Part shown: positions 1 through 11,035 of the stretch, in pieces
Position numbering within the stretch: the first letter of the stretch is position 1
Layout of the letters: every line of letters begins with the position of its first letter
NCBI RefSeq assembly: GCF_005239225.2
Contig: NC_133286.1
Coordinates: 19,420,572 to 19,484,571, forward strand
DNA length: 64,000 bases
DNA from: Populus alba
Taxonomy: Eukaryota > Streptophyta > Magnoliopsida > Malpighiales > Salicaceae
Direction of reading: 5' to 3'
Translations under genes and position numbers: made by a program
The notes under the pieces: generated by a model
Seen by the model: only the letters and a program-made list of their open reading frames with translations
The model's database searches: none
What the model was told of the DNA's origin: nothing

Positions 1-683
1 AGAAACCTAGTTAACCAGACACTTGGCAAGTCTAGGTTTCTGATAGGATCATCTAGGAGTCAAACTTGACTGAAACTTGAAACGTAACTTCAGTCTGCTG
101 AATTTCATTTGAATTTGAGAAGTTTCCTGCGCAGCTCCATTTTAGAAATACCATTTGACCAAGATATGACAGAATAGGATTTTAACCTGGCCTTGTGGTA
201 AGAGAGCATCTAACACTTACTGTCAGGTGTCAGGCCATGCTAGATAAAATGTTTAAAAACCGCACATAAATATCTGATTGTTACGCATTTAAATTATTAT
301 GGATCCTATAAATCCAGTTAACTAGTTTGGCATCTGGGTCAAGTTTTAACAATTATGATTTGGAAGATATTTTGTTGGCAGTAGTCCCTTGCACCAAGGT
401 GAGTTTTGAAGCACCTCGATAACATTCTCTCCTTCCAAATTTGCTGACATGCTTTTGTAAGATACTGGAGAAAATCACTTCAAAAAAGGGGAAGGGAGAG
501 GTGAGGAGGGCCCAATTCCACCAAATTACTTTACTGACTGGAATGCATTCAAAAAAGAACTGGATGACAATGCTGCCACTTCTTGTGCTGCAGCTTGAAT
601 TTTTTTTCTTCTTCTTTTTATTTGGTCCTATTGTTTTGTCAATCTCTGAATACGTTTTCTGAGTACTTCATGTTTACATCCAG
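1..683 (+). other. Intron upstream of the last ankyrin-gene exon
   Basis: No convincing exon is visible here. The conserved residues expected just before the next exon, near the end of the GPCR-chaperone domain, are not encoded in this stretch. The sequence ends in a good acceptor, an AG at 682-683 after a T-rich tract that starts near 600. I read it as the 3' part of an intron whose upstream exons lie before the window. Confidence 0.6.
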
Positions 684-1040
684 GTTGCCATTCCAGTAGT
701 TCCCACCATCAGGGTACTGGTTACATTTACAAAGTTTGAAGAACTACAGCCACTGGATGAATTCTCAACACCGCCTTCAAGTCCTACGGCTGCAGGACGG
801 GAAAGTCCATTGGTCACACAGTCCTCAACATCATCTTGGTTTCAGTGGATAAAAGCCCCTTACCAACGCCCTGGCTCGTCTGCTGGTGGCTCTAGCAGTA
901 GGATAGAAAACATTCAGGACCCATTTGCTATTCCTTCAGAGTATACCTGGGTTACAGCTGAAGCGAAGAAAAAGAAGATGCAGGAGAAGAACAAATCAAA
1001 GAAAGCAAAAAATCATGGTCTAATGTCAAATAGGGAATAG
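684..1040 (+). CDS. ANKRD13-type ankyrin repeat protein, last exon only
   Basis: This terminal exon encodes 118 residues and a TAG stop at 1038-1040. It opens with VAIPVVPTIRVLVTFTKFEE, which I recognise as the end of the GPCR-chaperone domain (PF11904) that follows the ankyrin repeats in ANKRD13-like proteins; Arabidopsis At1g04780 is such a protein. After it come a Ser/Pro-rich linker, the motif DPFAIPSEYTWV and a Lys-rich tail, KKKKMQEKNKSKKAKNH. The ankyrin repeats and start codon are outside the window. The exon start is set by the acceptor at 682-683, which leaves the frame open from its first base. In animals the family is linked to ubiquitin binding and membrane-protein handling; the plant role is not clear from sequence. 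The basic tail could be a nuclear signal or a charged coil. Confidence 0.85.
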   Translation, partial: VAIPVVPTIRVLVTFTKFEELQPLDEFSTPPSSPTAAGRESPLVTQSSTSSWFQWIKAPYQRPGSSAGGSSSRIENIQDPFAIPSEYTWVTAEAKKKKMQEKNKSKKAKNHGLMSNRE

Positions 1041-3198
1041 TGTCTTATAAGACCACGGTATTGTGATAATGCGAGGAAAAAAAAGCACCCTCCTAGTCGG
1101 GAGAAAATTTGGTGCATCATTGTGGGGGTTGGAAGGGAAGAAATATTGTGATTCTTTCTTACAACAATTGCTTGGCCTGTAACATGTTTTAACTTCATTT
1201 TAGATTAATTTGTTACACTACCTTCTGTATGTGATTGATTTGTTAACTCTTTACTGACAAAACCAGCAAGTTACCTTTATAGCCGACGAGTACATCGAGT
1301 GCCATCTTTCATTTCATTTATATGTCAAGAGGTTTCTGTATCAATTTTTTTTATCTTTTTAGTCCTAAGTTTTTGATCTTCAATGTCACCCTCAACTCCC
1401 ACGATTACCTGCCACTCACAAACCTCAACTCCCACCATGGTTTCACACTATAATCCCAGTTAGTGGTGTCTTCTTAGCTATGAGTTTTCACCACATACCA
1501 AGAAAGGAATCATTGGGTGGCTCTAGAAGGAGGAAAGATTTTTCCAGAGAGAATGATAAAAGGGACGTTAAAGGTTTTGATTGGTGTTGGATTTGATAGA
1601 AATCTATTCACAAGGTTCGATAGTCGTGCAACATGGGCAAGCATTAAATAAAAGAATCCTGGAAAATTTTCACAGCCCTTTTGTTTTCTACACATGTTTT
1701 CTATCTTCAATGTTCTAGAGGACTTATTCTATGTAAATAAATACAAGAATGTGAATACTGTGAAATGCTCTTGAAGAATTGCATCACCAGGATATCCATC
1801 TGCAAGAAGAGAAGATTGTAACTGCTAGAAAACTGAGTGGGACTTTTTTGAAAAAGAAAGACAGTTCTCCAAGAACAAGAGGCAGATTATTCTATATGGC
1901 GTTATCATGTGTTTTCAATTTCCTTGTCGAAGTGTTTTGGATTTCTAAAAATGATAGGACTTTGTCCTGAAAGGGACAGTTCTAATTCCGTGTATACATT
2001 GATTCTTATGAGCATGCATTTGTTGTATTTTGTTCATGTTGACAAATACAACTGTCTTAACTGGTCCTGTGACCATCCTGATTCTGTACCTATACTTTTC
2101 CAAAATACCTAATTTAATACCATCGTTCTTTGTCCCTAGCCTATAAAGAAGGCTTCAGACGCATATCCCATTAATGATAATAGGACAGATTGATGTGAAG
2201 CCATATTTCTTCTTCTTGATGTGTACATGCCTTCAGATTTTTATTTATCCCCAGAACCTCACAGAGATCATTAGCTACTTCTGATACGTTACTTTTTGGT
2301 TGTTTGAAGGCAGACCCTCATGGACTAACCATAGATACATGCAACCTGCTCTAAAAACATATATAGAAAATTTCAGCAGGCACCCATGTTCTCAATCCTC
2401 TGATTGGTTTAGGATGCAGGCCTCTTCTTTGAAACAAAAATCTCAATCGAAGTTTGTGTGCATTACCCAAATACAAAATTACCTTCATATGATGGCTAAA
2501 GGAATCAAACTCATGTCGTCATGATCATGCACCTACATATGCTTTGCTTGCTAGGTAGGGCCCCTGCCTTTTGGTGGCCTACCTGTTTTTATTGTTGCTA
2601 CCTATGTTGTCCAAACACCTAAGAATTCAAAGAGTAGAAGTCATCAAAGGCCAGAAAGCTTTCCTTTGCCTCAAAACACACACACATGATACAAGTTCAA
2701 CAGCTTCACACAATCGTTAAGAATTCTAACTCCGGTTCTGAACTAGAACGAATTATAATGTCCAAGTAAGGTTCATTTCATCCTGTCAATGAGATGCTAT
2801 GTATTTGAAAGAAAAGGAAAAAAAGATGCTAGCTGGGGCTGCTGTTAACCATCGTAGCATGCGATAAGTGTCTAGTATAATCTCAATTGTATCAAGTGCC
2901 TTTTGCCACTGAAACTTGGAAGTCTTCAACGGTCATTTTGCATTTCATGGTCAGATGCATTGTTGACTCACAGAAGGGATTGCATTTGATTATATTTCGA
3001 GGCATCTTCCACATTTCAACAATATTATACTCATAAAAGACATGCACCTGATTGTTTTTTGTGCTAAACGTAAGTATATTTAGTGATTTTTTGAAGGGAA
3101 GGAAAAACAAGGAATATAAATATGCCTTGCCACACTACTAAAAACAGGGGGTATTAGCATCTGAATTAAAGTGTCATACCTATGCCAGGATTTCTTGT
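1041..3198. other. Intergenic: 3' flanks of two convergent genes
   Basis: This stretch holds the 3' untranslated sequence of the ankyrin gene and, on the other strand, of the small CaaX-box gene. Only short open frames occur, without recognisable protein or codon character. I see no RNA gene or complete transposon. Confidence 0.5.
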
Positions 3199-3891
3199 TC
3201 ATTGAATTGTACAAACACAAGAATTCCTTGCTCCTTCAAGTTCTCCATCATCAGAGATGCTGTGATATTATGAAAGAGAAAGGAAAATATAGTGAAAGTG
3301 CAACAGAAAAGCAAATAAAATAGCTGCCTGAACCTTAAAAGATGTAGCAAGCATGAATAGATTGTAAATGGAGAAAATAAACCATCATTACTTCATTTTC
3401 TAGAAATTGTTCATGCAGCCATACCCTACATATCATAATAGTGCCTAAGCCTAAACACTCTTTTAAAGTTAGGGACAAAACACCCTTATTACTGTTGAAG
3501 ATAATATTGGAAGTAGTTTGCTTATCAAAAAAATGGCGTGGCTTGTGGGGATTCATCATCAAACACAATCAAAATCCAATATTCATGAAAACTAAGTATG
3601 GTAAGCAAGGGATGGTTAAGTTTACCTCGGTTCAAATTCAAGAACATGAGCAATATCTGTGCCATATGCAGTATCTGGCCAACTTACTTTCCTCTTTTGA
3701 TGATCTGTCCTTGCTTGATTTTCCTCAATTGTAGTAGTAGAAGCAGTTTTCTTGAGATTACTCTTGAGAGTAGAAGTTTCTATGTGAGGTCCATTATTAG
3801 ACCCACTAGGGCTACTGCTTCTCCTATTTCTTCCACCATTTCTCTTTTGATGATCCTGTACTGATTCATAAGTACTGACTTCTTCCTCCAT
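3199..3891 (-). CDS. Small uncharacterised plant protein with a C-terminal CaaX-like box
   Basis: Two exons join: 3891-3626 and 3259-3199, giving 108 residues. The first ends in phase 2 (AG) before a GT donor at 3625-3624. The second starts after an AG at 3261-3260 and completes the codon as Ser, so EFEP runs into SISDDGELEGA. The N-terminal half is polar and Ser-rich. The conserved core is KRKVSWPDTAYGTDIAHVLE, resembling plant proteins with a K-V-x-W-x-D core followed by VLEFEPS. The protein ends Cys-Val-Cys-Thr-Ile-Gln; CTIQ fits a farnesylation CaaX box. I chose the ATG at 3891 because upstream codons in this frame offer only a TTG (4041). A 5' exon reading into another frame near 4020-4110 is possible. 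No function is assigned; membrane anchoring by a lipid is inference. Confidence 0.7.
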
Positions 3892-5469
3892 GACCCCATA
3901 TTCTTTCTTTTCTGCGAAGGATCCCCTCTCAGTTTTGTTGCTTTCTTCACCTTTGTTGATAAAGTTTCTTGAAGGTACATAGCAAGAGCACACCAAAGAA
4001 GTGCACCTGTTCTGCCCCGAGGCCGCCAGGAGTACAGTCAATGAGGTTAAACTTGATATATCTCGCTGCCTGTGTTCTCCCTATGTATTGATATACCATG
4101 CATATCCACCCTTTTAGCTGTGTCTGTTATCAGTAATGGACAGGTATCAGAACAAAAAAAGAAACAAAAGGAGAGAAAACCCGTATATAATAATGTTAAT
4201 ATATAAGGTGGTTATCACTAAATGATTATGGTTTATTGCTTTGCATCTAAGAAAGTGGGGATATGGCCATATTTTGGTTTTTGGAAGTGGGGTTATGCGC
4301 GTTGGGGTAGCAGGAAATAGGGAAGACATGGTTGGATATAGAAGCACAGGCACAATCATGGTCATTGCCTCACCCACCACTTAGACTCGTTTTTCTTTTG
4401 CTTTTTTTTTCTCAACACTCATTATAGTGTTGTGGTGATGAATTGGTGTGTGTGGGTAAAAAGACGTAGTACATGTTTGTTCTTTAACTTTTGACTATTT
4501 GCGTATATGTGGGCATCATATTCATTGTTTGCTTACAGTTGGAAACGGACATCTGATCTTTTTATTTCTTCCCACGCTGTTTTGCTTTTCCTGGCACAAG
4601 GCCAGAGGGCATGCAACATGTGAGTGGAGAGGGAAAGCAGAGAGAGAGGAGGATTATTAAGAGAGTTGCAATACAGAATCTTTGTTGAGAGGGCTAGCTC
4701 ATTTGTGCATCTATGGTGTAAAGATTGATTGGACATGATTTCAGACACCCCCCCCTTCTTTACCCTGTTCCATAGCTGGATTACATAACAAGGAACTACT
4801 TCCTTGATATAATTCCTTGTCAGCAAACGCTATTATACTTTGGAAGGGGCACGGAACCTCTATTGTACGCATGTGTAGCCTTTATAATTATGCTACAATA
4901 TTGGTTTTGTCGTCTTCTTGTAGGAGGGCACATTTCTGTGTCTGTATCAGGCAATAATTTCATTGCATCCAGATCCATTTGCAGGAAGCTGTCGTAACTC
5001 GTAATGTAGCAGCACCATCTAAAGCTGCCTTGCAATTTGGCTGGCGAGTATGAATCTCGTATCTGTCAAGAAGTCAAGGTAGGTTAGGCTTTTAAAGTCC
5101 AAGGATGTCCCTTATTTTCTCCCTCTTTTTTAAGACAAAACCCACAGCTTCAAGTTCATGGACAAAGTCTAATGACTGAAGATGGGCGGCGGCAGTATCT
5201 GTAATCTTAGCATCTTTTTGGCTGGCCAAAGTTGACGAAGTTATCTTCTGTCGTTTAGACAATTTTCTCTTGGTAATTTCGATTAGACAATTTACATGAA
5301 GGCATGCAAACACCGGCCAAACTTCTTCTCTTTATTGGTTAAAAAATTCATCATTTTGCCATATTTTTTGTGTGTAAAACGATTGTTCCAAGGCTTTGAA
5401 ATGAAACAAAACATATTTGCAGCCAACAGAAATCACTTTAGTCCATAGAATTATTAACACTATGTACTA
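3892..5469. other. Intergenic, probable 5' flank of the CaaX-box gene
   Basis: The minus strand between about 4020 and 4110 carries a short open stretch (including RYIKFNLIDCTPGG), followed by a possible GT donor. It may be a 5' exon of the neighbouring gene, but the phase does not fit simply. The rest is AT-rich, with a short C run near 4747 and no recognisable gene. Confidence 0.35.
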
Positions 5470-5703
5470 ACAAGTCTCCTCAGTTGCCTGGGTTCGACTC
5501 CCAAGCTCACCCATGTATTTGGGGGTTCTGCTAGTGGGGGAGGCGTTTGTTCCCTCTCTATACCGCACGGGTTGGAACCCCTTTGTATACCTTCCTGCCA
5601 TCCCCGCGGTGACTTACCTGCCTTTTGGGCTTGCAGGGTGTTCAGTTAGGCCCTGAGGATTAGTCGTGGTGCGCGCAAGCTGGCCCGGACACCCTAGGTT
5701 AAT

Positions 5704-5736
<33 letters not shown>
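5470..5736 (+). repeat. tRNA-derived SINE with long poly(A) tail
   Basis: A pol III B-box-like motif, GGTTCGACTCC, lies at 5491-5501. The body is GC-rich compared with its surroundings and ends in GTGCGCGCAAGCTGGCCCGG followed by a short linker and 32 A residues (5705-5736). The 3' domain matches the other SINEs of this window at about 35150 and 55600, while the middle part differs, so it is a different family sharing the 3' end. The 5' end (A box) is not clear and may be truncated. Shared 3' ends are known in Salicaceae SINEs. Confidence 0.8.
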
Positions 5737-5738
<2 letters not shown>

Positions 5739-8578
5739 TCCAGCCAGCACCATCTAGACCCCTCTAGTTATTTTACCCATGCTTCATCGTGAATTGAATA
5801 ATTTTTTTGGTTTTAAAAAATAAAAATACAAGCTTCTCAAATGTGTTTTTTTTTTAATTCTAATTATAAATGAAAAAGTTTATGCATATATTTAATTAAA
5901 TAAATTAAAAATTATTTGTGTCATTATTAAAAAAAATTGTTAACGTGTCTATTCAACTCGCTTGCTACGAGTCAAATATTTTTTTCTAGCATAAAAAAAA
6001 TTAATGTGTAGATGTTATTAACGTGTTTTTTAACATCGAATAAAAAAATATAATTGTAAATCAAAAAGTGGATACTTACATATAATAAATATAATGTTAA
6101 TAAAGATATGTAAGATCTCAAACTAATTCTTTACGTAATAGAAAAATAGAACAATGTTAAAATTGCTATAATGAAACACAATTTTCTTAGTTTTTGTATA
6201 AGATTTTTTTAAAAAAAAATTACCAAGAAAAAAAACAAAATTAGAAAATAAAGAAGATAAAAACAAAAAGAATGGTATTAGTAAACCAAATGTAGAGTTA
6301 TAAATATTTCAAGTGTAAGGAATAAAAAATAATATTTTAAAAAAAATGTAAAGAAAAGAAAAATAAAAAGAAAATATTAAATGAGATAACAAAAAAAGAG
6401 TGATAAATATGCCTAGTATAAAGAAAAGAAATATATAAATTTTTTTTTTCAAAAAAACCCAAAAATTAAAAATTTTACTACTATGACAGTAAAAAATTGT
6501 TAAAATTTACGATCATATCATTTGTAATTTAAAAGACTATTTCCATAATAATATTCTTACAAGTTCTTCAACGTCTTAATGAAATGATAGCTGCTTTTGA
6601 TCCTAATATTCCTTGTTTTTAGGATTACAATTTACAATCACAATCTTTCTTAAAAAGACCTCGAAACCCCCACAAAAAAGAAAATAATTTACAAATGTTA
6701 ATTATAAAGGTTTTCAAAAACTTGTCAAGCATATGCAGGGGTTTTATTAAAATTAAATACTTAAGATTTTTAATTATTTAAGACATTTTTTATAAGATAA
6801 ATGCCATGACTTCTCTATTAAGTTGGTCGGAGTTCGACCATGTATGTGTTAATGGATTAGCTAAAAAAATACATTAAAAACAAGAACGTGGATTAGAATC
6901 GCAATTACAATTCAATTTGAGATCAAACCATGAGAAAATCAAAGTATTTTTGGCTTATATTTTCTTCAACTAAATGAATTAAGAAGGTTAATTATTGATT
7001 GGCTGAAAAACAAACCTCCAATAAACATTATTTATTTATACAATTCTTCTCTCTACTAAAAAAAGCTTTGGTAGATTATTATTTATATGAATAAGGAAGC
7101 ATCTCAATTTTTTTTAATTTTTTTTTGTTTTTAAAAAACTTACTTTCTAATTTTATTTAATTCAATTTTATCTTTTAATATTTTATTGATTTTAAGCAGA
7201 GCTATGTTTTGACCCATCAAAACCAAGCCCAAGTCTATTTTAACTTGAGCAGTACTAGTCTATATCCAGAAAGATAGAACTGCAGGGATCATTGCTCTGC
7301 GTACTTGTTCAAGTAGATGGTAAATAACAAAAGCTGCAACAGATGATTTTCCAGGATATTAGGTTGATTTTCATTTATTTCGAATAATAAAAAATTAAAA
7401 TATATGGTTCTATTAGGTTGATTTTCCTTTATTCTGTCGTGCTTGAATAGACATAGGCTAATTTATATGGGATTATGAAGTCTATGAAGTATGAACTCAG
7501 TTTTCTTCTTAGGCTACTAAAAAATATTTGTGTTACATAGCCCCAAGCTAGCTCCTCCTAAAGCAAATTAGCATTAAGATGTTGTTTTGGTCAATTTTCG
7601 CCAAAACTAGACCCCAGAGAGGAAGCAGAGAAGTTGTAGCAGTGGAGATTGTTGAGAAAGTGAAAATGAAGAGAGCACAAACCGATGATGGCAATGAAGC
7701 AGCAAACTTTTTGATCGCTACTTACAACGCCAAATGGAAATGAACTCCGTTTACTGTTGTTATAATTCATGTAATAGCAACAGCGAATCATTTAGGAACA
7801 TAGAACAAATGTGGTTTCAATCAACCAAATCACCTGAGAAAAATTCAATTTCAGGAGGCATGCAGTCATCTGTAGCCCATCAAATCCATCCATATCAAAT
7901 ACAGTAAAAAAAAATTAAGAAGCTAAACCTAATCTTGTAATTAATGATCAATTAAGAAGCTGAATGATCAACATCAGAACAAAAAGATGAAAGAAGTACT
8001 AACAATTTCTACCAGTATTGCTAGCAATAGAGACTTTTAGAATAACTAACCAAGGAGGCGCAGATATTCTCAGAAGCGACACCTACTTTCTGGACGTATG
8101 GTGGTCTGCAGAAAGGCAATCGTTGTCATAAAGATGAGATCAAACTAACCTAATCTAAACTAACCAGGATTCTAAATACTAGTTCTAGCCAGGATTCTAT
8201 ATACTAGTTCTAGCCAGGATTCTAAAAACTCAAGGATTCTAAAAACAAATCCCTTTGATTTAGAAATTCTAGGAATCTTTTTTCTATCTCAACTGCTGAA
8301 TGACCCATTAAGAATTAGCTGAATGCTTAACATCAGAACAAAAACTTGAAAACAAGCACTAACAATTCCTACCACTCCTGGCCTCCATTCCATTTACTAA
8401 GCTAATGCAAGCAACACTGCCTTGTTCAGCTTTAGATTATAAGTTCTTACAACTATGTATTTATCTTCTTAGAATCACCAGCTAGTCAGAAACTTCATTT
8501 ATAGAGTTCATATCTAAATCAAATTAAGGACCTTGTAAGAAAAAAAAACTAATACCGGCCCAGGAGACCCAGAAACTC
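5737..8578. other. AT-rich spacer and 3' flank of the first response regulator
   Basis: From about 5760 to 7200 the sequence is extremely AT-rich, with no coding signal. From about 7575 onward it becomes alignable with 10527-11035, the same position relative to the second response regulator. A block around 7580-7620 nearly matches one at 10530-10565. This is the 3' flank of a tandem duplication, containing UTR and flanking DNA and no separate gene that I can support. Confidence 0.55.
8164..8238. repeat. 25-bp tandem repeat, three copies
   Basis: The motif CCAGGATTCT begins at 8164, 8189 and 8214, giving three adjacent units of 25 bp that differ by single bases. The array is absent from the corresponding flank of the second response regulator, so it arose or expanded after the duplication. 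Confidence 0.75.
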
Positions 8579-9743
8579 TCAAGCTTGTGATGTATCATTC
8601 CTTTTTCGCTTGCTGGGATCAGAGAGGAATGTAGTGATCTTTGCAATATCCAGTGGCTTCTGAATGCAGTTGTCGAGGCCAGCGTCAATGAAAGCTTGTT
8701 GGTCAGACTCAGAAGAGACACCTACAATCTGACTCTTAACACCCATCTTGCGTAAACGCTGTGTTGCCTGACACACACATATATAAATATCATATATAAT
8801 GCATACCACGACATTAATTAGCACTTGAAGCTTTTAGACAGGAAGCAAAATTTACAATTTTATGCTTCAAGATAAAACCAAAACAGCCTCAGAATCATGA
8901 TGGATCATCAACTTTGGATTTCATTGAGTTCCTATGGATTTCACCAAGATCAAGATGAGATTATGCAGACTAACAGTTGTTTCCTTTTCACTCTACCAAT
9001 TAAGTTAGTGGTTCTTAAGCAGAACTTCGTAAAAAATTATCATTATATTGCGAGTTATCAAGAAAATAAAGAAGACTATTTCTTTCTTTCAATTTTATAA
9101 AAAGAAACAAAGAATGGGGATGGGGTTTAGGATAAACATTAATAAGTTGAGGCTGGTAAAAAAACATATACCTGAATTCCATTCATGATAGGCATATGAT
9201 TTTCCATAAGAATGAGATCATAAGAAGCTCCAGCAAGATGTAGATAAACAGCTTCTTTCCCATTCCTTGCCTCTTGAAATTCCATTGTAAGCTGCTGTTG
9301 TGTCTCAACTGACATCATGAGTCCCCGATTGGTGTCTCGAACAGTGAGATCATCATCAACAATAAGCACAGAGAAATTATAGCTGCAAGCATAGAAAAGA
9401 TGGCAAGCATATGATTTATGGTCACTGATATAATTCATATTATTTAAGAGGAACAATGATTTCCATTTTACCCCCCATCTTGTTCCTCACCACTGAGCAG
9501 TGTCTTCTGATCCAGCCAGTTATTCACAATAGCGATCTCCTGTCTTGTATCACCAGATTCATTTAGAAGACTGGACTTTAGTTTCCAGGCTTCATCTCGA
9601 TCTTTCTTGAGTGCTTTGATTTCTGACCCCTTTGCATTCTCTAAAACCTTCCTCTTTTGATCTAACTTTGCAACGCGCTCATTCAGTTTATTGACAAGAT
9701 TCTGAATTTCTCGATCAATTTGAGTGTTATCTTCGTCAGCCAT
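8579..9743 (-). CDS. Response regulator: coiled coil plus receiver domain lacking the phospho-Asp
   Basis: Three exons, 9743-9472, 9382-9172 and 8767-8579, join in phase to 223 residues. Residues 1-90 are charged and heptad-like (KLNERVAKLDQKRKVLENAK), a probable coiled coil. A CheY-like receiver follows: the acid pocket VLIVDDD lies at 97-102, the switch Ser at about 179 and the invariant Lys of CIQKPL at about 198. The usual phospho-accepting Asp is replaced: the motif reads LILMENHMPIMNG, with Glu151 (codon GAA) where the sister gene has Asp. Receivers without a DNA-binding output domain resemble plant type-C regulators (ARR22/ARR24), which take phosphate from His-phosphotransfer proteins. 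With Glu this copy probably cannot be phosphorylated normally and may mimic the phosphorylated state or act as a decoy (inference). Splice phases agree with the sister gene. Confidence 0.85.
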
Positions 9744-9865
9744 TGATGGAGGAATTAATGTTTTCGTGGCTTCTTGATTCTGAGAGAGGGAGACTCAGAG
9801 AGGGTGAGGAAGACAAAGGGAATGAGTTATTGATGTGCGTGTGAGAGAGAAGAGCCAAAATGTTG

Positions 9866-9875
9866 CCTTTTATAG
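9866..9875 (-). promoter_or_regulatory. TATA box of the first response regulator
   Basis: On the minus strand the sequence reads CTATAAAAGG, about 125 bp upstream of the ATG at 9743. A CT/GA-rich leader lies between them. The same place in the duplicated gene (12302-12311) reads CTATTAAAGT, a weaker match. Confidence 0.55.
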
Positions 9876-11035
9876 AGCGGTTATCTCTGTTATGAGGGAA
9901 TTAGTTAAGTTGACATGTGGGTGATGGAGAAACGGTGACACAAGGCGAGAGATAAATGGCCGGGTGTTCTGAATAGGCTGTTGTAGTGGTTAATTCTAGC
10001 TTCGCTCCTTATATATATAATAGAATACTGGCGGGAAAGTTAGTTTCATGGCCAACTAGCGCGAGTTAATTAGCCTAACCATAGTAATTTTACATGCTAT
10101 TGGACAAGCACGGAGGGTAATGCCCCAGACAGCGGGGGCAAAACTACATGTAATTTTACATTTTTGTCCTAATGTTTTAGAATATTTTTAATCATATCCT
10201 TTAAGTGAGACTTATGCCAAAGATACCCAAATTATGCCAAAGGATACAATCATATCCTTTAATCATAGTATGACCTTTCATTTATTAATACCTTTCATTT
10301 ATTATAACTACAAATTTACCTTCTTTTTTTATTTTATTTTTGTCATATTAGAACACCTCACACACACATTTACAATATATTATTATGAGTTAAACAAATA
10401 ACAAGATCATCCAAACATACTGTTCTTTTGAAATCAAAATTGTTATCAGGCTATATGTGAAACCATACCGACCATTAAGATGTAAAAATTGCATGAATTA
10501 ATCTGTAAAACCATGCCGACCATTAAGATGTTGCTTTGGTCAATTTTCGCCAAAACTAGACCCCAGAGAGGAAAAGCCGAGAAGTCATAGCTGTGGAGAT
10601 TGTTGAGAAAGTGAAGATGAAAGCAGAGGTGCACAGCAGAATATAGAACAAATGTGGTTTCAATCAACCAAAGCACCTGAGAAAAATTCAATCTCAGGAG
10701 GCATGCAGTAATCTGTAGCCCATCACATTCGTCCATATCAAATACAGTAAAAAGTAAAAACAAATTAAGAAGCTAAATCTAATCTTGTAATGACCAATTA
10801 AGAAGCTGAATGATCAACATCAGAACAAAAACGTGAAAGAAGTTCCAACAATTTCTACCACTTCTGGCCTCAATTCCATTCACCAAGCTATGAGATTATT
10901 AGTTCTCGCAACTATTTATTTATCTTCTTAGAATAACTAGCGAGTCAGAAACTTTATTCATACAGTTCATCTCTACATCAAAGGACCTTGGAGGAAAAAA
11001 AAGAGCTAGCAGAGACCAAGGAAACCCAGAAACTT

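Noticed and set aside
441..662. 73-codon open frame before the ankyrin-gene exon
   Set aside because: It ends in a pyrimidine-rich tract leading to a splice acceptor and has no family similarity. It is intron sequence.
3892..4041. Longer N-terminus for the CaaX-box protein starting at 4041
   Set aside because: The start would be TTG and the residues are Cys-rich and unlike the polar remainder. The ATG at 3891 is simpler, though an upstream exon cannot be excluded.
7591..7791. Open frame on the minus strand in the 3' flank of the first response regulator (also 10446-10763)
   Set aside because: It is duplicated with the tandem unit but differs in length and frame between copies, as expected for UTR or flank and not for a gene.
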